Part shown: piece after piece, positions 44,728 to 53,003 of the stretch
Position numbering within the stretch: the stretch's first letter is position 1
How the letters are laid out: each line of letters starts with the position of its first letter
Notes under the pieces: generated by a model
What the model saw: only the letters and a program-made list of their open reading frames with translations
What the model was told of the DNA's origin: nothing
Databases searched by the model: none
From: Candidatus Melainabacteria bacterium
GTDB lineage: Bacteria; Cyanobacteriota; Vampirovibrionia; Gastranaerophilales; Gastranaerophilaceae
Length of the DNA: 64,000 nt
Assembly (NCBI GenBank): GCA_003258725.1
Contig: QHMG01000005.1
Span: 62,001-126,000, forward strand
Reading direction: 5' to 3'
Made by a program: the position numbers and the translations under genes

Positions 44728-46044
44728 ATGGGTATGGCAGCATCACAGGCAAGATACTTAGGTCTTACCGCAAGAAAAACAAACGTTGAATATGAAGGTC
44801 AACAAATTAACCAAGCTCGTACTGCATTAGGTAACCAATCAGCTACTTTGTGGAATCAAATGTTAAGTTTGTCAATTCCGACATGTCCTAACACTACTGA
44901 TTACACAACTGTACAATACTCATTCAGTGATGGTTACAACAAGTACACAATTTCTAACGTTCAGTCAGTTGAAAAAGAAATTGACGGCGTTAAGTACAAC
45001 AAACAAATTACTTATTACTACAATCAAGACACATTCAAGGGTATTCAATCTAAGAACACTAACCCTCAAGCTCAAAAAATTGATGATTGGTCTGCAACAG
45101 TTAATACAGACAATATTGAAGTTATTGATGACGGTGCTGGCGGAGTTAAATACGCTTTGGCAGGTGACAATACAATTGAAGTAACAAGAAATACTGTTGA
45201 TACAAAATCAGCAGAGTACACAGCTTATTTGAAGGCTAACAAGCTAGATAAATTAGATGATGGCGAAGAATTGTATTCATTCAAATATACTGACGCTGAC
45301 GGCAAAGAACAAACAGTTTACCAACGTGGTAACGATATTGTTAACTTAGATGCCGGAAATGTTGGTAAAAAAATGAGTTCAGCAACATTGGCTAACAATC
45401 CGTCTTACATGGTTGGTAATTCAAAAGCAACATTATATGATCCAAACGATAAAGAACAATTAGCAGCTTATGAACAATTAAAACAAGACTTCCCAGAACA
45501 AGATTTTGATGCGGATCAAGTTTATGTTTATAAGAAAACAGGCAACCAAATGTTCTTTGCTAAGAAATCGGACTTAGATGCTTGTATTGCAAGTGGTCAA
45601 GTTGATGTAAAAGATGACAGATTCCAAATTTCATCTCAAATTGATTACCAAGCTCCATTGAATCAATACTATGCAACAACAATTTCTCAAAAAGTTGAAA
45701 ACACAGATTACGCAATTATGGACGATTTCTCTGGCTCTGGTCGTTTTTCAAATGTAAAATTAAGCACAATGAGTGATACATTTGAAGTTCAATCAGAAGA
45801 AATTACTGATGAAAAAGCTTATAATGATGCGATGAATCAATACAACTATGATGTTACAAAATACGAAAAATCAATGGCTGATATCAACGCAAAAACATCT
45901 GTAATTCAAGAACAAGATAGACAACTTGAATTGAGATTGAAACAGTTAGAAACAGAACAAAAAGCGCTTTCAACTGAAATGGACGCTGTTAAAGGTATTA
46001 TTTCTAAGAATGTTGAATCAACATTCAAAACATTCTCATCATAG
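44728..46044 (+). CDS. paralogue B of the MGMAASQAR family, first gene of a cluster
   Basis: 438 aa, unrecognised, homologous end to end with 37734-39056. Conserved N-terminus, a YNQDTFKGIQSKNTNPQAQK block, then an acidic variable middle. A shared C-terminal segment is QISSQIDYQAPLNQYYAT, followed by a coiled coil ending ESTFKTFSS. No signal peptide or membrane helix. If exported it needs a non-Sec route. First gene of a run of similarly oriented genes with good RBSs up to 47968. Confidence 0.8.
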   Translation: MGMAASQARYLGLTARKTNVEYEGQQINQARTALGNQSATLWNQMLSLSIPTCPNTTDYTTVQYSFSDGYNKYTISNVQSVEKEIDGVKYNKQITYYYNQDTFKGIQSKNTNPQAQKIDDWSATVNTDNIEVIDDGAGGVKYALAGDNTIEVTRNTVDTKSAEYTAYLKANKLDKLDDGEELYSFKYTDADGKEQTVYQRGNDIVNLDAGNVGKKMSSATLANNPSYMVGNSKATLYDPNDKEQLAAYEQLKQDFPEQDFDADQVYVYKKTGNQMFFAKKSDLDACIASGQVDVKDDRFQISSQIDYQAPLNQYYATTISQKVENTDYAIMDDFSGSGRFSNVKLSTMSDTFEVQSEEITDEKAYNDAMNQYNYDVTKYEKSMADINAKTSVIQEQDRQLELRLKQLETEQKALSTEMDAVKGIISKNVESTFKTFSS

Positions 46045-46062
46045 TAAACGACTTAATAAGCT

Positions 46063-46128
46063 TAGAAGTGCGTTGCGTTACATATATAAACGCACTTCTA
46101 GAGCGGATAGTAGTAACTTATGTAACGC
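46063..46128 (+). promoter_or_regulatory. alternative hairpins between cluster genes
   Basis: TAGAAGTGCGTT (46063-46074) pairs with AACGCACTTCTA (46089-46100). GCGTTACATA (46075-46084) can pair instead with TATGTAACGC (46119-46128). The stems interleave, so they exclude each other or form a pseudoknot. No T-tract follows, so this is not a simple terminator. Confidence 0.55.
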
Positions 46129-46156
46129 ACAACCCCTTAAAACGAGGTAAACAATT

Positions 46157-47005
46157 ATGTCATATAAAAATGATAGTTTATTAGTTATAGCAAACAAATT
46201 CGGTGCAGCATCAGGCGATGCAAAAGTTCAGTTATACGAAACTTATGACCGATTAAGAGACTTGACAGTATCAGGCTCAGCAAGTTCTGGTACAGGTTTT
46301 GAGTTGGCTGGTGGTGCGTTGTATAAAGTTGCAAGTTTGTTTGCACCATCGTCATTTATGACAACATTGGGAGGTACACAATCCTTTAATATCCCTGGTA
46401 CATCATACTGGTCACCGATTACAGGTTCAACTGCACAAGTTAATGGTACAACATCTGCCTTCGGTATTGGTAATTTGGGGAGTTATTCAGGATTCCCAAA
46501 TGGTGCAGCAGGATTATCCCTAAGTGGATTTGCAACAGGTGGCGCATCATCAATTACGGATACTTTAAGCGGTTTCGGTACATCAAGTGGTGTTGTAACA
46601 GGTGGTGCGTCATCAATTGGTGCAATTGCCGATGTTGCAAGTGCAACAGCTTACGGTGTTGGTACTGCAAATGGTTACGGTATTGGTCTGCAAAACGTAG
46701 TAATGCCTGTAGCTGGTATTTTATCAGGTTGGGGCGGTATCATGACTGCTGCTGCTCCTTACTTGGGTGAATATGGTTTGCCTGCAATCGTTATGGGTAA
46801 CTTGATGCAAGGTACTTCATCAGCTGCCTTATCAGCTTATCAAAGTGTATCTTCAAACATTTTGGCTAATGCTGATACAATCCTTTCTAACAAGGTTAGA
46901 AATATTGAAACTGTATGTAAAATGCTTGATACACAAGGTGAAATTGTTAGAAAAATGTTAAAAGAAGGTATGGATTCTGACTCAAAGGCAATCCAAAACT
47001 TATAG
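46157..47005 (+). CDS. Gly/Ser/Ala-rich protein with helical C-terminus
   Basis: 282 aa, unrecognised. A charged helical N-terminus (about 1-38), then a long Gly/Ser/Thr/Ala-rich region (about 38-180) with repeats of the type FATGGASSIT / VVTGGASSIG. Next come hydrophobic stretches (about 180-235) that could cross or insert in a membrane, and a charged helical C-terminus ending KAIQNL. No signal peptide. GAGG 9 nt before the ATG. The mix of hydrophobic core and helical end recalls secreted pore or translocator proteins, but that is only analogy. Confidence 0.75.
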   Translation: MSYKNDSLLVIANKFGAASGDAKVQLYETYDRLRDLTVSGSASSGTGFELAGGALYKVASLFAPSSFMTTLGGTQSFNIPGTSYWSPITGSTAQVNGTTSAFGIGNLGSYSGFPNGAAGLSLSGFATGGASSITDTLSGFGTSSGVVTGGASSIGAIADVASATAYGVGTANGYGIGLQNVVMPVAGILSGWGGIMTAAAPYLGEYGLPAIVMGNLMQGTSSAALSAYQSVSSNILANADTILSNKVRNIETVCKMLDTQGEIVRKMLKEGMDSDSKAIQNL

Positions 47006-47021
47006 TTGAAGAAATTCGGTA

Positions 47022-47240
47022 ATGGAAACACGTACATATTTAAGAGTAATAATTTACAAACTATTTGTAAATAACGTATTTATAAAGATTTTGACCTCTA
47101 TTGTAAATTTTTATTACAATTTGTGGAGTTTTTTGCCTGCAAAGCTAAAGTTTAAGAAATCTATGCCGATAACATATTCGGATATGAAGAGAAACATCGT
47201 TTTCTTGAGTATCACGGGTGATAAGATAGACTGTACATGA
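47022..47240 (+). CDS. doubtful small ORF in cluster
   Basis: 72 codons, METRTYLRVIIYKLFV..., with a hydrophobic Tyr/Phe-rich N-half. No convincing RBS. It fills part of the 348-bp gap between 47005 and 47354, which otherwise shows nothing clear. Could be a real basic membrane peptide or chance. Confidence 0.25.
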   Translation: METRTYLRVIIYKLFVNNVFIKILTSIVNFYYNLWSFLPAKLKFKKSMPITYSDMKRNIVFLSITGDKIDCT

Positions 47241-47353
47241 TTAAGACATGTTACAAACTTTTCAAATCATGCTAAAACATAGGCAATTATTGGAAAGAAC
47301 ATGTTTTTAAATATGTGAAGGTCAATCTATAAAGTTAAAAAGGAGTGAACGAT

Positions 47354-47629
47354 ATGTTCCAATCAGAAACTTTACAGACTAACTTCAAAAGACTTATGAA
47401 CTTCTTTGCTTATACAAGGAACTATTTCGCAAGAAATAATCCTATAAAGGCAATGACAGACGATATAGTTAATGCGTTAAAAGAGGCTTTAACAGTACGT
47501 AAAAAGTTAAAAATGGCGCAATACAGACTAAATTATCATAAGTATCAATTCAACCGTATGGAAGCCTTGATTGCAGAAAACAATCAACACAACTTCTTGA
47601 AAGGCAAGAACTTAAACGAAACCAGATAA
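47354..47629 (+). CDS. small basic helical protein in cluster
   Basis: About 91 aa, unrecognised, all-helical by composition: MFQSETLQTNFKRLMNFF, then DDIVNALKEALTVRKKLKMAQ and a basic C-terminus. AAGGAG lies 8 nt before the ATG at 47354; the GTG at 47345 overlaps the RBS. Size and charge suit a chaperone or small structural subunit. Confidence 0.75.
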   Translation: MFQSETLQTNFKRLMNFFAYTRNYFARNNPIKAMTDDIVNALKEALTVRKKLKMAQYRLNYHKYQFNRMEALIAENNQHNFLKGKNLNETR

Positions 47630-47641
47630 AGGGATAAAACA

Positions 47642-47968
47642 ATGGGTTTACTTACAGCTTCAATGAGAATGTTCACTTTGAACTCACAAAGATTGGATTT
47701 GGAATACAAAATTCAACTTGTTTCTCAAGCTAAAGCGGATTTGACAGTGCAAGATGCACAATTGATTAACGCAGGTACAGACTTGAGTGCTGATAGTCCT
47801 GTTCTTAAGCAATTAGAGGCAAGAAAAGAAAGATTACATTTGTTGGAAAAGAAATTAGATCAGCAAATGATGCAATATCAATCTCAGTTGAAAATGGTTG
47901 AAACCGAATTGAAATCTTGTCAGAACCAATTTGATAAGAATGTTGCAACCTCTTGCGGTTACCAATAG
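47642..47968 (+). CDS. small coiled-coil protein with the family's N-terminal signature
   Basis: 108 aa, unrecognised. Its N-terminus (MGLLTASMRMFTLNSQRLDL, then EYKIQLVSQAKADLTVQ) follows the pattern of the two large paralogues (MG..AS.AR...LT.R...EY..Q...QA...L..Q). The rest is one long coiled coil (KLDQQMMQYQSQLKMVETEL) ending TSCGYQ. So it looks like a minimal family member. Last gene of the cluster, before a strong terminator. Confidence 0.78.
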   Translation: MGLLTASMRMFTLNSQRLDLEYKIQLVSQAKADLTVQDAQLINAGTDLSADSPVLKQLEARKERLHLLEKKLDQQMMQYQSQLKMVETELKSCQNQFDKNVATSCGYQ

Positions 47969-47977
47969 AAAGATTTA

Positions 47978-48018
47978 AAAAAAATGGCGCTTGTCCATAG
48001 GACAAGCGCCATTTTTTC
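47978..48018 (+). terminator. cluster terminator
   Basis: AAAAAATGGCGCTTGTCC / GGACAAGCGCCATTTTTT, near-perfect stem. Confidence 0.94.
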
Positions 48019-48031
48019 ATGCTTGCCTTAA

Positions 48032-48060
48032 TTGACAAAGGTCTAAAAATACGATAAAAT
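48032..48060 (+). promoter_or_regulatory. consensus promoter without an obvious gene
   Basis: TTGACA (exact consensus), 17 nt, TAAAAT. GAGAGGAG follows about 20 nt later, but the sequence then enters a dispersed repeat and no ATG frame of size follows before the prepilin gene at 48354, which has its own promoter. Confidence 0.55.
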
Positions 48061-48110
48061 GGTATATTATAGCAATAAGATGAGAGGAGAAATAATTAAC
48101 AATAGAATAC

Positions 48111-48285
48111 AATGTCATGCTGAACTCGTTTCAGCATCTCGAGATTATCCAGACCCTGAACTAAATTCAGGGTGACATCAGAATTGAATATAAAATCTTA
48201 TGTCATTCTGAACTTGTTTGACAAAGCGAACAGGCGAAGTATGAGCCTTGTGAGCCTGTCCCCCGTGTGACAGCATCTCATGTTT
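48111..48285. repeat. dispersed repeat, copy at 48.2 kb
   Basis: ATGCTGAA-ctcgt-TTCAGCAT (48117-48137), ACCCTGAA-ctaaa-TTCAGGGT (48153-48173), then a ~75-nt core from TGTCATTCTGAACTTG to CCCCCGTGTGACAG. Core is the same by eye as at 49.2 and 50.9 kb. The 385-bp gap 47969-48353 otherwise holds only the terminator and two promoters. Confidence 0.88.
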
Positions 48286-48305
48286 TAAAATCTAAAACAA
48301 AAATA

Positions 48306-48334
48306 TTTACTAAATAAAATAGCCGTGATAAAAT
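48306..48334 (+). promoter_or_regulatory. prepilin gene promoter
   Basis: TTTACT, 17 nt, TAAAAT; then GAGGTG before the ATG at 48354. Confidence 0.55.
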
Positions 48335-48353
48335 GAAGAAAAAGAGGTGAAAT

Positions 48354-49142
48354 ATGATTAGAAAATTAAAACAAATTTTTAATATACAAAACGAATGTCG
48401 TTCTGAACTTGTGGCAGAAACGCATAAAAGATACCGCAACATATTGCAAGCCTTCACTCTTGCTGAAGTACTAGTTGTAATCGGTATTATTGGTGTTGTA
48501 TCAGCGCTAACTATTCCAAATTTGCAACAAGGTACAAATTCAAAAGAAGTAATTACAAAGGTAACAAAAGCAAAAGCAACAATTGACGAGGCTTATGGTC
48601 GTGCTATTGCGACTTATGGTGATCCTTGCCTTTGGACAAAAGGTCAAACAACGGCAGCTGCTCAAGCTGCGGTTTGGTATAACCGTATATTTGAAAATTT
48701 AAAAGTGGATAAAGATTGTGGACTTGTGGATAATACTAATAGGACTTGTTGGGATTCAACTTCAAATTTTGGCAATACTTACTATAAAGTTAAATTAGCT
48801 GATGGAACATCAATGGCAATGAGTGCAAATACAGGTGTTATTGCATTGGGATATAACTGTGGAAGTTATGGCGTTGCATATAGTTTTTCTATTGATATTG
48901 ATGGACCAAACAAAGGTTCTGGAAATGATTGTGATGATATATACACATTAAGTTATAATGTAACATCTTTTCTTGGTGATTATTCTGGAAATCTTAAAAA
49001 GAACTCAGCCGATTGTGCTGCTTGGGTATTGGATAAAGGCAATGCTGATTTCTTAAAGGCAACTGCAACTGGTGCAAATACTAGCTTCCAATGTCCAAAT
49101 GGTAAATACTTAAATTGGTCTAACAACACAACTTGTAACTAA
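48354..49142 (+). CDS. type IV prepilin-like (pseudopilin) protein
   Basis: 262 aa. Class III signal with the N-methylation helix FTLAEVLVVIGIIG starting about residue 34. The residue before the cleavage point is Ala (LQA-FTLAE) rather than the usual Gly, and Glu5 is present. The globular domain is Cys/Gly-rich with at least eight cysteines, so disulfides are likely. The leader is long (33 residues) and part of it (NECRSELVAET) is coded by DNA resembling the dispersed repeat core. Likely a pilus or secretion-system minor subunit; no pil assembly genes nearby. Confidence 0.85.
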   Translation: MIRKLKQIFNIQNECRSELVAETHKRYRNILQAFTLAEVLVVIGIIGVVSALTIPNLQQGTNSKEVITKVTKAKATIDEAYGRAIATYGDPCLWTKGQTTAAAQAAVWYNRIFENLKVDKDCGLVDNTNRTCWDSTSNFGNTYYKVKLADGTSMAMSANTGVIALGYNCGSYGVAYSFSIDIDGPNKGSGNDCDDIYTLSYNVTSFLGDYSGNLKKNSADCAAWVLDKGNADFLKATATGANTSFQCPNGKYLNWSNNTTCN

Positions 49143-49426
49143 GAATTTAATATCTAAAAAATAAAGAGACCCTGAAATAAATTCAGGGTGACATTAGAAT
49201 TGAATATAAAACCTTATGTCATTCTGAACTTGTTTGACAAAGCGAACAGGCGAAGTATGAGCCTTGTGAGCCTGTCCCCCGTGTGACAGAATCTCAAGGT
49301 TGTAGAGACCCTGAACAGTCTTGGTTTATTCGGGGTGTCGACAGAGTAACGTCAATCTAAATGTCATTCTTTCAGGGGCTCTTTGTTTTTTCAATGATTA
49401 ATCAACCTTTTTCATTTGTAAACAAC
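49143..49426. repeat. intergenic dispersed repeat, copy at 49.2 kb
   Basis: ACCCTGAAataaaTTCAGGGT near 49171, then the core (49217-49296) as at 48.2 kb. A third piece, GGTGTCGACAGAGTAACGTC (near 49333), resembles GTTGTCGGCAGAGTAACGTC at 23.2 kb. No gene seen. Confidence 0.85.
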
Positions 49427-49454
49427 TTTACATCAATTCTTTTCTTGGTATAAT
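49427..49454 (+). promoter_or_regulatory. tig promoter
   Basis: TTTACA, 16 nt, TATAAT; leader of about 25 nt with AAAAGGTG before the ATG. Confidence 0.65.
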
Positions 49455-49485
49455 TTAAACAAAAGTAATTAGAAAAGGTGAAAAA

Positions 49486-50814
49486 ATGAAAATCGAATTA
49501 GAAAAACAAGAACACAATGTAGTAAAATTTAACATCGAAATTCCTGCAAAAGACGCAGTTGAAGCATATAACAGAGCTTCTCAACGAATTTCTCAACACG
49601 TAAATATTCCAGGTTTCAGACGTGGTAAAGCTCCTAGAAATGTTATTGAGCAACACGTAGGCGCTGATAGAATTAAATACGAAGCATTGGAAGGCTTATT
49701 ACCAAAGGCTTTTCAACAAGCTATTCAAGATAATAAATTAGACGTAATCTCTCAACCAACAGTTGATTCTTACGATTTTAATGTAGGCGAAGATTTAAAA
49801 TTAACTGCAACAGTTGAAGTTAGACCAGAATTTGAATTAAAAGAATACAAAGGTTTAACAGTTGATGTTGAAGAATATGTTATCCCAGAAGATGCTTATC
49901 AAAAATCTTTAGATAACATGTTAGATCGAGCTGTAACATACGAATTAGTTGTTGACAGACCTGCAAATAAAGAAGATTTAGTAAAATTCGACTTTGAAGG
50001 TTTTACAAACGGTGAAAAAATTGAACACGGTGACGGTAAAAACTACACATTAGATTTAGCTCATTCTCGCTTTATCCCTGGATTTGCAGAACAATTAGTC
50101 GGTCATTCAGTTGGTGAAGAATTTGAAATTAACGTAAACTTCCCAGAAGATTACCACGAAGAAAAATTAAAAGGCGCTCCTGCAACTTTCAAAATCAAAA
50201 TTCACGAAATTAAACAAAAAGTTCGTCCAGAATTAAACGATGAATTTGCTAAGAAAATCGGTTTTGATAACGTAGAAGCTTTAGAAAAAGATATTAAAGA
50301 CTTCTTGCAAAAAGATAAAGAAGAACGTGATAGACGTAAAGCTGAATTAGCAGTGTTCGACAAAATCTTAGCAGATGTTCAAATTGATGTTCAACCTTCT
50401 ATGATTGAAAGAGAAGAACAAATGTTATTAGCTGATTACAAACAACGCTTAGCAAGTCAAGGTTTCACTTACGAACAAGCTGTTGCTCAACAAGGCGAAG
50501 ACGAAATTGTTGATTCAATTAAAGCAGATGCACTAAAGAGAATTAAAAATACTTTGGTTATCGACAAAATTGCTAAATTGGAAAATATTTCAATGGATGC
50601 AAATGATATGCAAGGTAAAGTTGCAGAAATGCAATCAGCTTATGGCTTAGACAAAACAGAAGTTATGAAACAATTAGCAATGAACCCAACAATGTTAAGC
50701 TCAGTTTCACAACAAATTATCAGCGAAAAAGTTACAGATTTCTTGCTTAAAAATAACACAATGAATTATGTAGCTCCAAAAGCAGACAAGAAAAAAGCTA
50801 AAAAGGCTGAATAG
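49486..50814 (+). CDS. tig: trigger factor
   Basis: Ribosome-bound chaperone and prolyl isomerase for nascent chains. 442 aa. The ribosome-docking motif is VNIPGFRRGKAPRNVIEQHVG-like (GFRRGKAP). The FKBP-type domain (about 155-240) contains FEGFTNGE and GFAEQLVGHSVGEE. The C-terminal helical arms end in a Lys-rich tail. The order tig-clpP-clpX is the common bacterial one. Confidence 0.96.
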   Translation: MKIELEKQEHNVVKFNIEIPAKDAVEAYNRASQRISQHVNIPGFRRGKAPRNVIEQHVGADRIKYEALEGLLPKAFQQAIQDNKLDVISQPTVDSYDFNVGEDLKLTATVEVRPEFELKEYKGLTVDVEEYVIPEDAYQKSLDNMLDRAVTYELVVDRPANKEDLVKFDFEGFTNGEKIEHGDGKNYTLDLAHSRFIPGFAEQLVGHSVGEEFEINVNFPEDYHEEKLKGAPATFKIKIHEIKQKVRPELNDEFAKKIGFDNVEALEKDIKDFLQKDKEERDRRKAELAVFDKILADVQIDVQPSMIEREEQMLLADYKQRLASQGFTYEQAVAQQGEDEIVDSIKADALKRIKNTLVIDKIAKLENISMDANDMQGKVAEMQSAYGLDKTEVMKQLAMNPTMLSSVSQQIISEKVTDFLLKNNTMNYVAPKADKKKAKKAE

Positions 50815-50856
50815 GCAGTTTTTATGTCATACTGCACTTGTTGCGGTATCCAGAAA

Positions 50857-51023
50857 GAGACCCTGAACTAAATTCAGGGTGACAAAGAGATAAAAACAAA
50901 ATATAATGTCATTCTGAACTTGTTTGACAAAGCGAACAGGCGAAGTATGAGCCTTGTGAGCCTGTCCCCCGTGTGACAGAATCTCACAAATAAAGAGACC
51001 TAAAACTAAATTTAGAGTGACAG
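50857..51023. repeat. dispersed repeat, copy at 50.9 kb
   Basis: ACCCTGAActaaaTTCAGGGT, a divergent 22-nt joint, then the same core (TGTCATTCTGAACTTG ... CCCCCGTGTGACAGAATCTCA) and a decayed palindrome (GAGACC..AAATTTAGAGTGACA). It lies between tig and clpP, 58 nt before the clpP start. Confidence 0.88.
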
Positions 51024-51080
51024 AAAAATTCGACGAAAAAATAAATATAAATTATAATGTATAGAAAGGAAATACTTAAA

Positions 51081-51671
51081 ATGAGTTTTGTACCAGTAGT
51101 TATTGAACAATCAAGCAGAGGCGAACGTTCATTTGACATCTTCTCAAGATTGTTAAGAGAAAGAATTATCTTTTTAGGCACTCAAATTGACGATATGGTT
51201 GCAAATTTAGTTGTTGCACAATTGTTGTTATTAGACAGTGAAAACCCTGAAAAAGATATTATGTTATATATTAACAGTCCGGGAGGTTCTGTAACAGCTG
51301 GTTTTGCAATCTATGATACAATGCAACACATCAGAGCTGATGTTTCTACTATCTGCTTAGGTCAAGCAGCATCAATGGGTGCTTTCTTGTTATCTTCAGG
51401 TACAAAAGGAAAACGTATGGCTTTACCTCACTCAAGAGTATTGATTCACCAACCTTTAGGTGGTGCTCAAGGTCAAGCTACAGATATCGAAATTCAAGCT
51501 GCTGAAATTATCAGAATTAAAAAATCATTGAATGAAATTTTGGCATCTAACACAGGTCAATCAATCAAGAAAATTGAAAAAGATACAGACCGTGACTATA
51601 TCATGACACCAACAGAAGCATTAGAATACGGTATGATTGATAAAGTTGTATCAAGAGATGCTTTAAAGTAG
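51081..51671 (+). CDS. clpP: ATP-dependent Clp protease proteolytic subunit
   Basis: Serine protease barrel working with ClpX. 196 aa. Catalytic triad Ser98 (QAASMGAFLL), His123 (LIHQPLGG) and Asp172 (DRDYIMTPTEA). Start set at the ATG with AAAGGA upstream; an earlier ATG at 51057 lies before that RBS. 9 nt before clpX. Confidence 0.96.
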   Translation: MSFVPVVIEQSSRGERSFDIFSRLLRERIIFLGTQIDDMVANLVVAQLLLLDSENPEKDIMLYINSPGGSVTAGFAIYDTMQHIRADVSTICLGQAASMGAFLLSSGTKGKRMALPHSRVLIHQPLGGAQGQATDIEIQAAEIIRIKKSLNEILASNTGQSIKKIEKDTDRDYIMTPTEALEYGMIDKVVSRDALK

Positions 51672-51680
51672 GAGAAAATA

Positions 51681-53000
51681 ATGGCTAAGCACGATGATAG
51701 CAGACTAAAATGTTCATTTTGTGGTAAAACTCAAGACCAAGTTAAAAAATTAATCGCTGGTCCTGAAGTTTATATCTGCGATGAATGTGTAGAGTTATGT
51801 AATGAGATTTTAGACGAAGAATTCTTTGAAAATAAAGAAAAAGAAGGCGCATCTAAAGAAAAATCTGGAAAATCAGCTGAAAAAGCAATTCCAAAACCTC
51901 ATGAAATTAAAGCATACTTAGACGAACACATTGTTGGTCAAGACGATGCGAAGAAGGTGCTTGCCGTTGCTGTATATAACCATTACAAACGTCTACGTCA
52001 CAACAAAGACGAGGACAAGGAGAAAAACCCTGTTGAAATTCAAAAATCTAACATTTTGTTAGTTGGTCCAACAGGTAGTGGTAAAACTTTATTGGCACAA
52101 ACTTTGGCTAAGTTACTAGATGTTCCGTTTGCAGTAGCAGATGCAACAACTTTAACAGAAGCCGGTTATGTTGGTGATGACGTTGAAAACATTTTATTAA
52201 GATTGTATCAAAATGCAGAATTTGATGCTCAAAAGGCTGAAACTGGTATTATCTATATTGATGAAATAGACAAAATTGCTAGAAAATCTGAAAATACATC
52301 AATTACAAGAGATGTTTCTGGTGAAGGTGTGCAACAAGCATTATTGAAGATGATTGAAGGTACTGTTGCAAATGTTCCACCTCAAGGGGGAAGAAAACAC
52401 CCTCATCAAGAATTTATACAAATTGATACAAGCAATATTTTGTTTATTGTCGGCGGTGCTTTTGTTGGCTTAGACAAGATTATTGAAAGACGTTCTGATG
52501 ACGGAACTTCTTTAGGATTTGGTTCAAAACCAGCTTTAACAAAGGCTGAAAAAGAAGCTGAAGAATCTAAAATGTTGAAGAAATTACAACCTGAAGATTT
52601 GTTAAAATTTGGTTTAATCCCAGAATTTATTGGTCGTGTTCCTGTTTATGCAGTTCTTGACCAATTAGATGAAAAAACATTAAAGATGATTTTGACAGAA
52701 CCAAAGAATGCCATTATCAAGCAATATCAATGCTTGCTTAAAATGGACGGCGTTGATTTGGAATTTGAACCTGATGCAATTGAAGAAATTGCGAAGGAAG
52801 CTATTAAACGTAAAACTGGTGCTCGTGCCTTACGTTCTATCGTTGAAGAACTTATGCTTGATGTTATGTATGATGTTCCAACAAAAGAAGACATCAAAAA
52901 GTTTACAATTACAAAAGATATGGTTGTAAACCGCAACAAGGCTGAGTTAATTAAACTTCCAAGCAAAAAAGACAAAAAAGTAAAAGAAGAAATTGCATAA
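51681..53000 (+). CDS. clpX: ClpX unfoldase
   Basis: AAA+ ATPase that feeds substrates to ClpP. 439 aa. N-terminal zinc domain CSFCGKTQ...CDECVELC, Walker A GPTGSGKT, Walker B IYIDEIDKI, pore loop GYVGDDVE and the IGF loop region LGFGSKP/FGLIPEFIGR. Operon with clpP; polA follows 3 nt after its stop. Confidence 0.97.
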   Translation: MAKHDDSRLKCSFCGKTQDQVKKLIAGPEVYICDECVELCNEILDEEFFENKEKEGASKEKSGKSAEKAIPKPHEIKAYLDEHIVGQDDAKKVLAVAVYNHYKRLRHNKDEDKEKNPVEIQKSNILLVGPTGSGKTLLAQTLAKLLDVPFAVADATTLTEAGYVGDDVENILLRLYQNAEFDAQKAETGIIYIDEIDKIARKSENTSITRDVSGEGVQQALLKMIEGTVANVPPQGGRKHPHQEFIQIDTSNILFIVGGAFVGLDKIIERRSDDGTSLGFGSKPALTKAEKEAEESKMLKKLQPEDLLKFGLIPEFIGRVPVYAVLDQLDEKTLKMILTEPKNAIIKQYQCLLKMDGVDLEFEPDAIEEIAKEAIKRKTGARALRSIVEELMLDVMYDVPTKEDIKKFTITKDMVVNRNKAELIKLPSKKDKKVKEEIA

Positions 53001-53003
53001 AAT

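Noticed and set aside
44728..46044. Assignment of the MGMAASQAR proteins as flagellar hook-associated proteins
   Set aside because: The N-termini do not match the conserved FlgK/FlgL or flagellin motifs, and no flagellar genes are in the window; only the general architecture is similar.
48111..51023. Repeats as a possible CRISPR array
   Set aside because: Copies are about 1 to 1.7 kb apart with genes between, not regularly spaced; no cas genes. They are dispersed palindromic elements.
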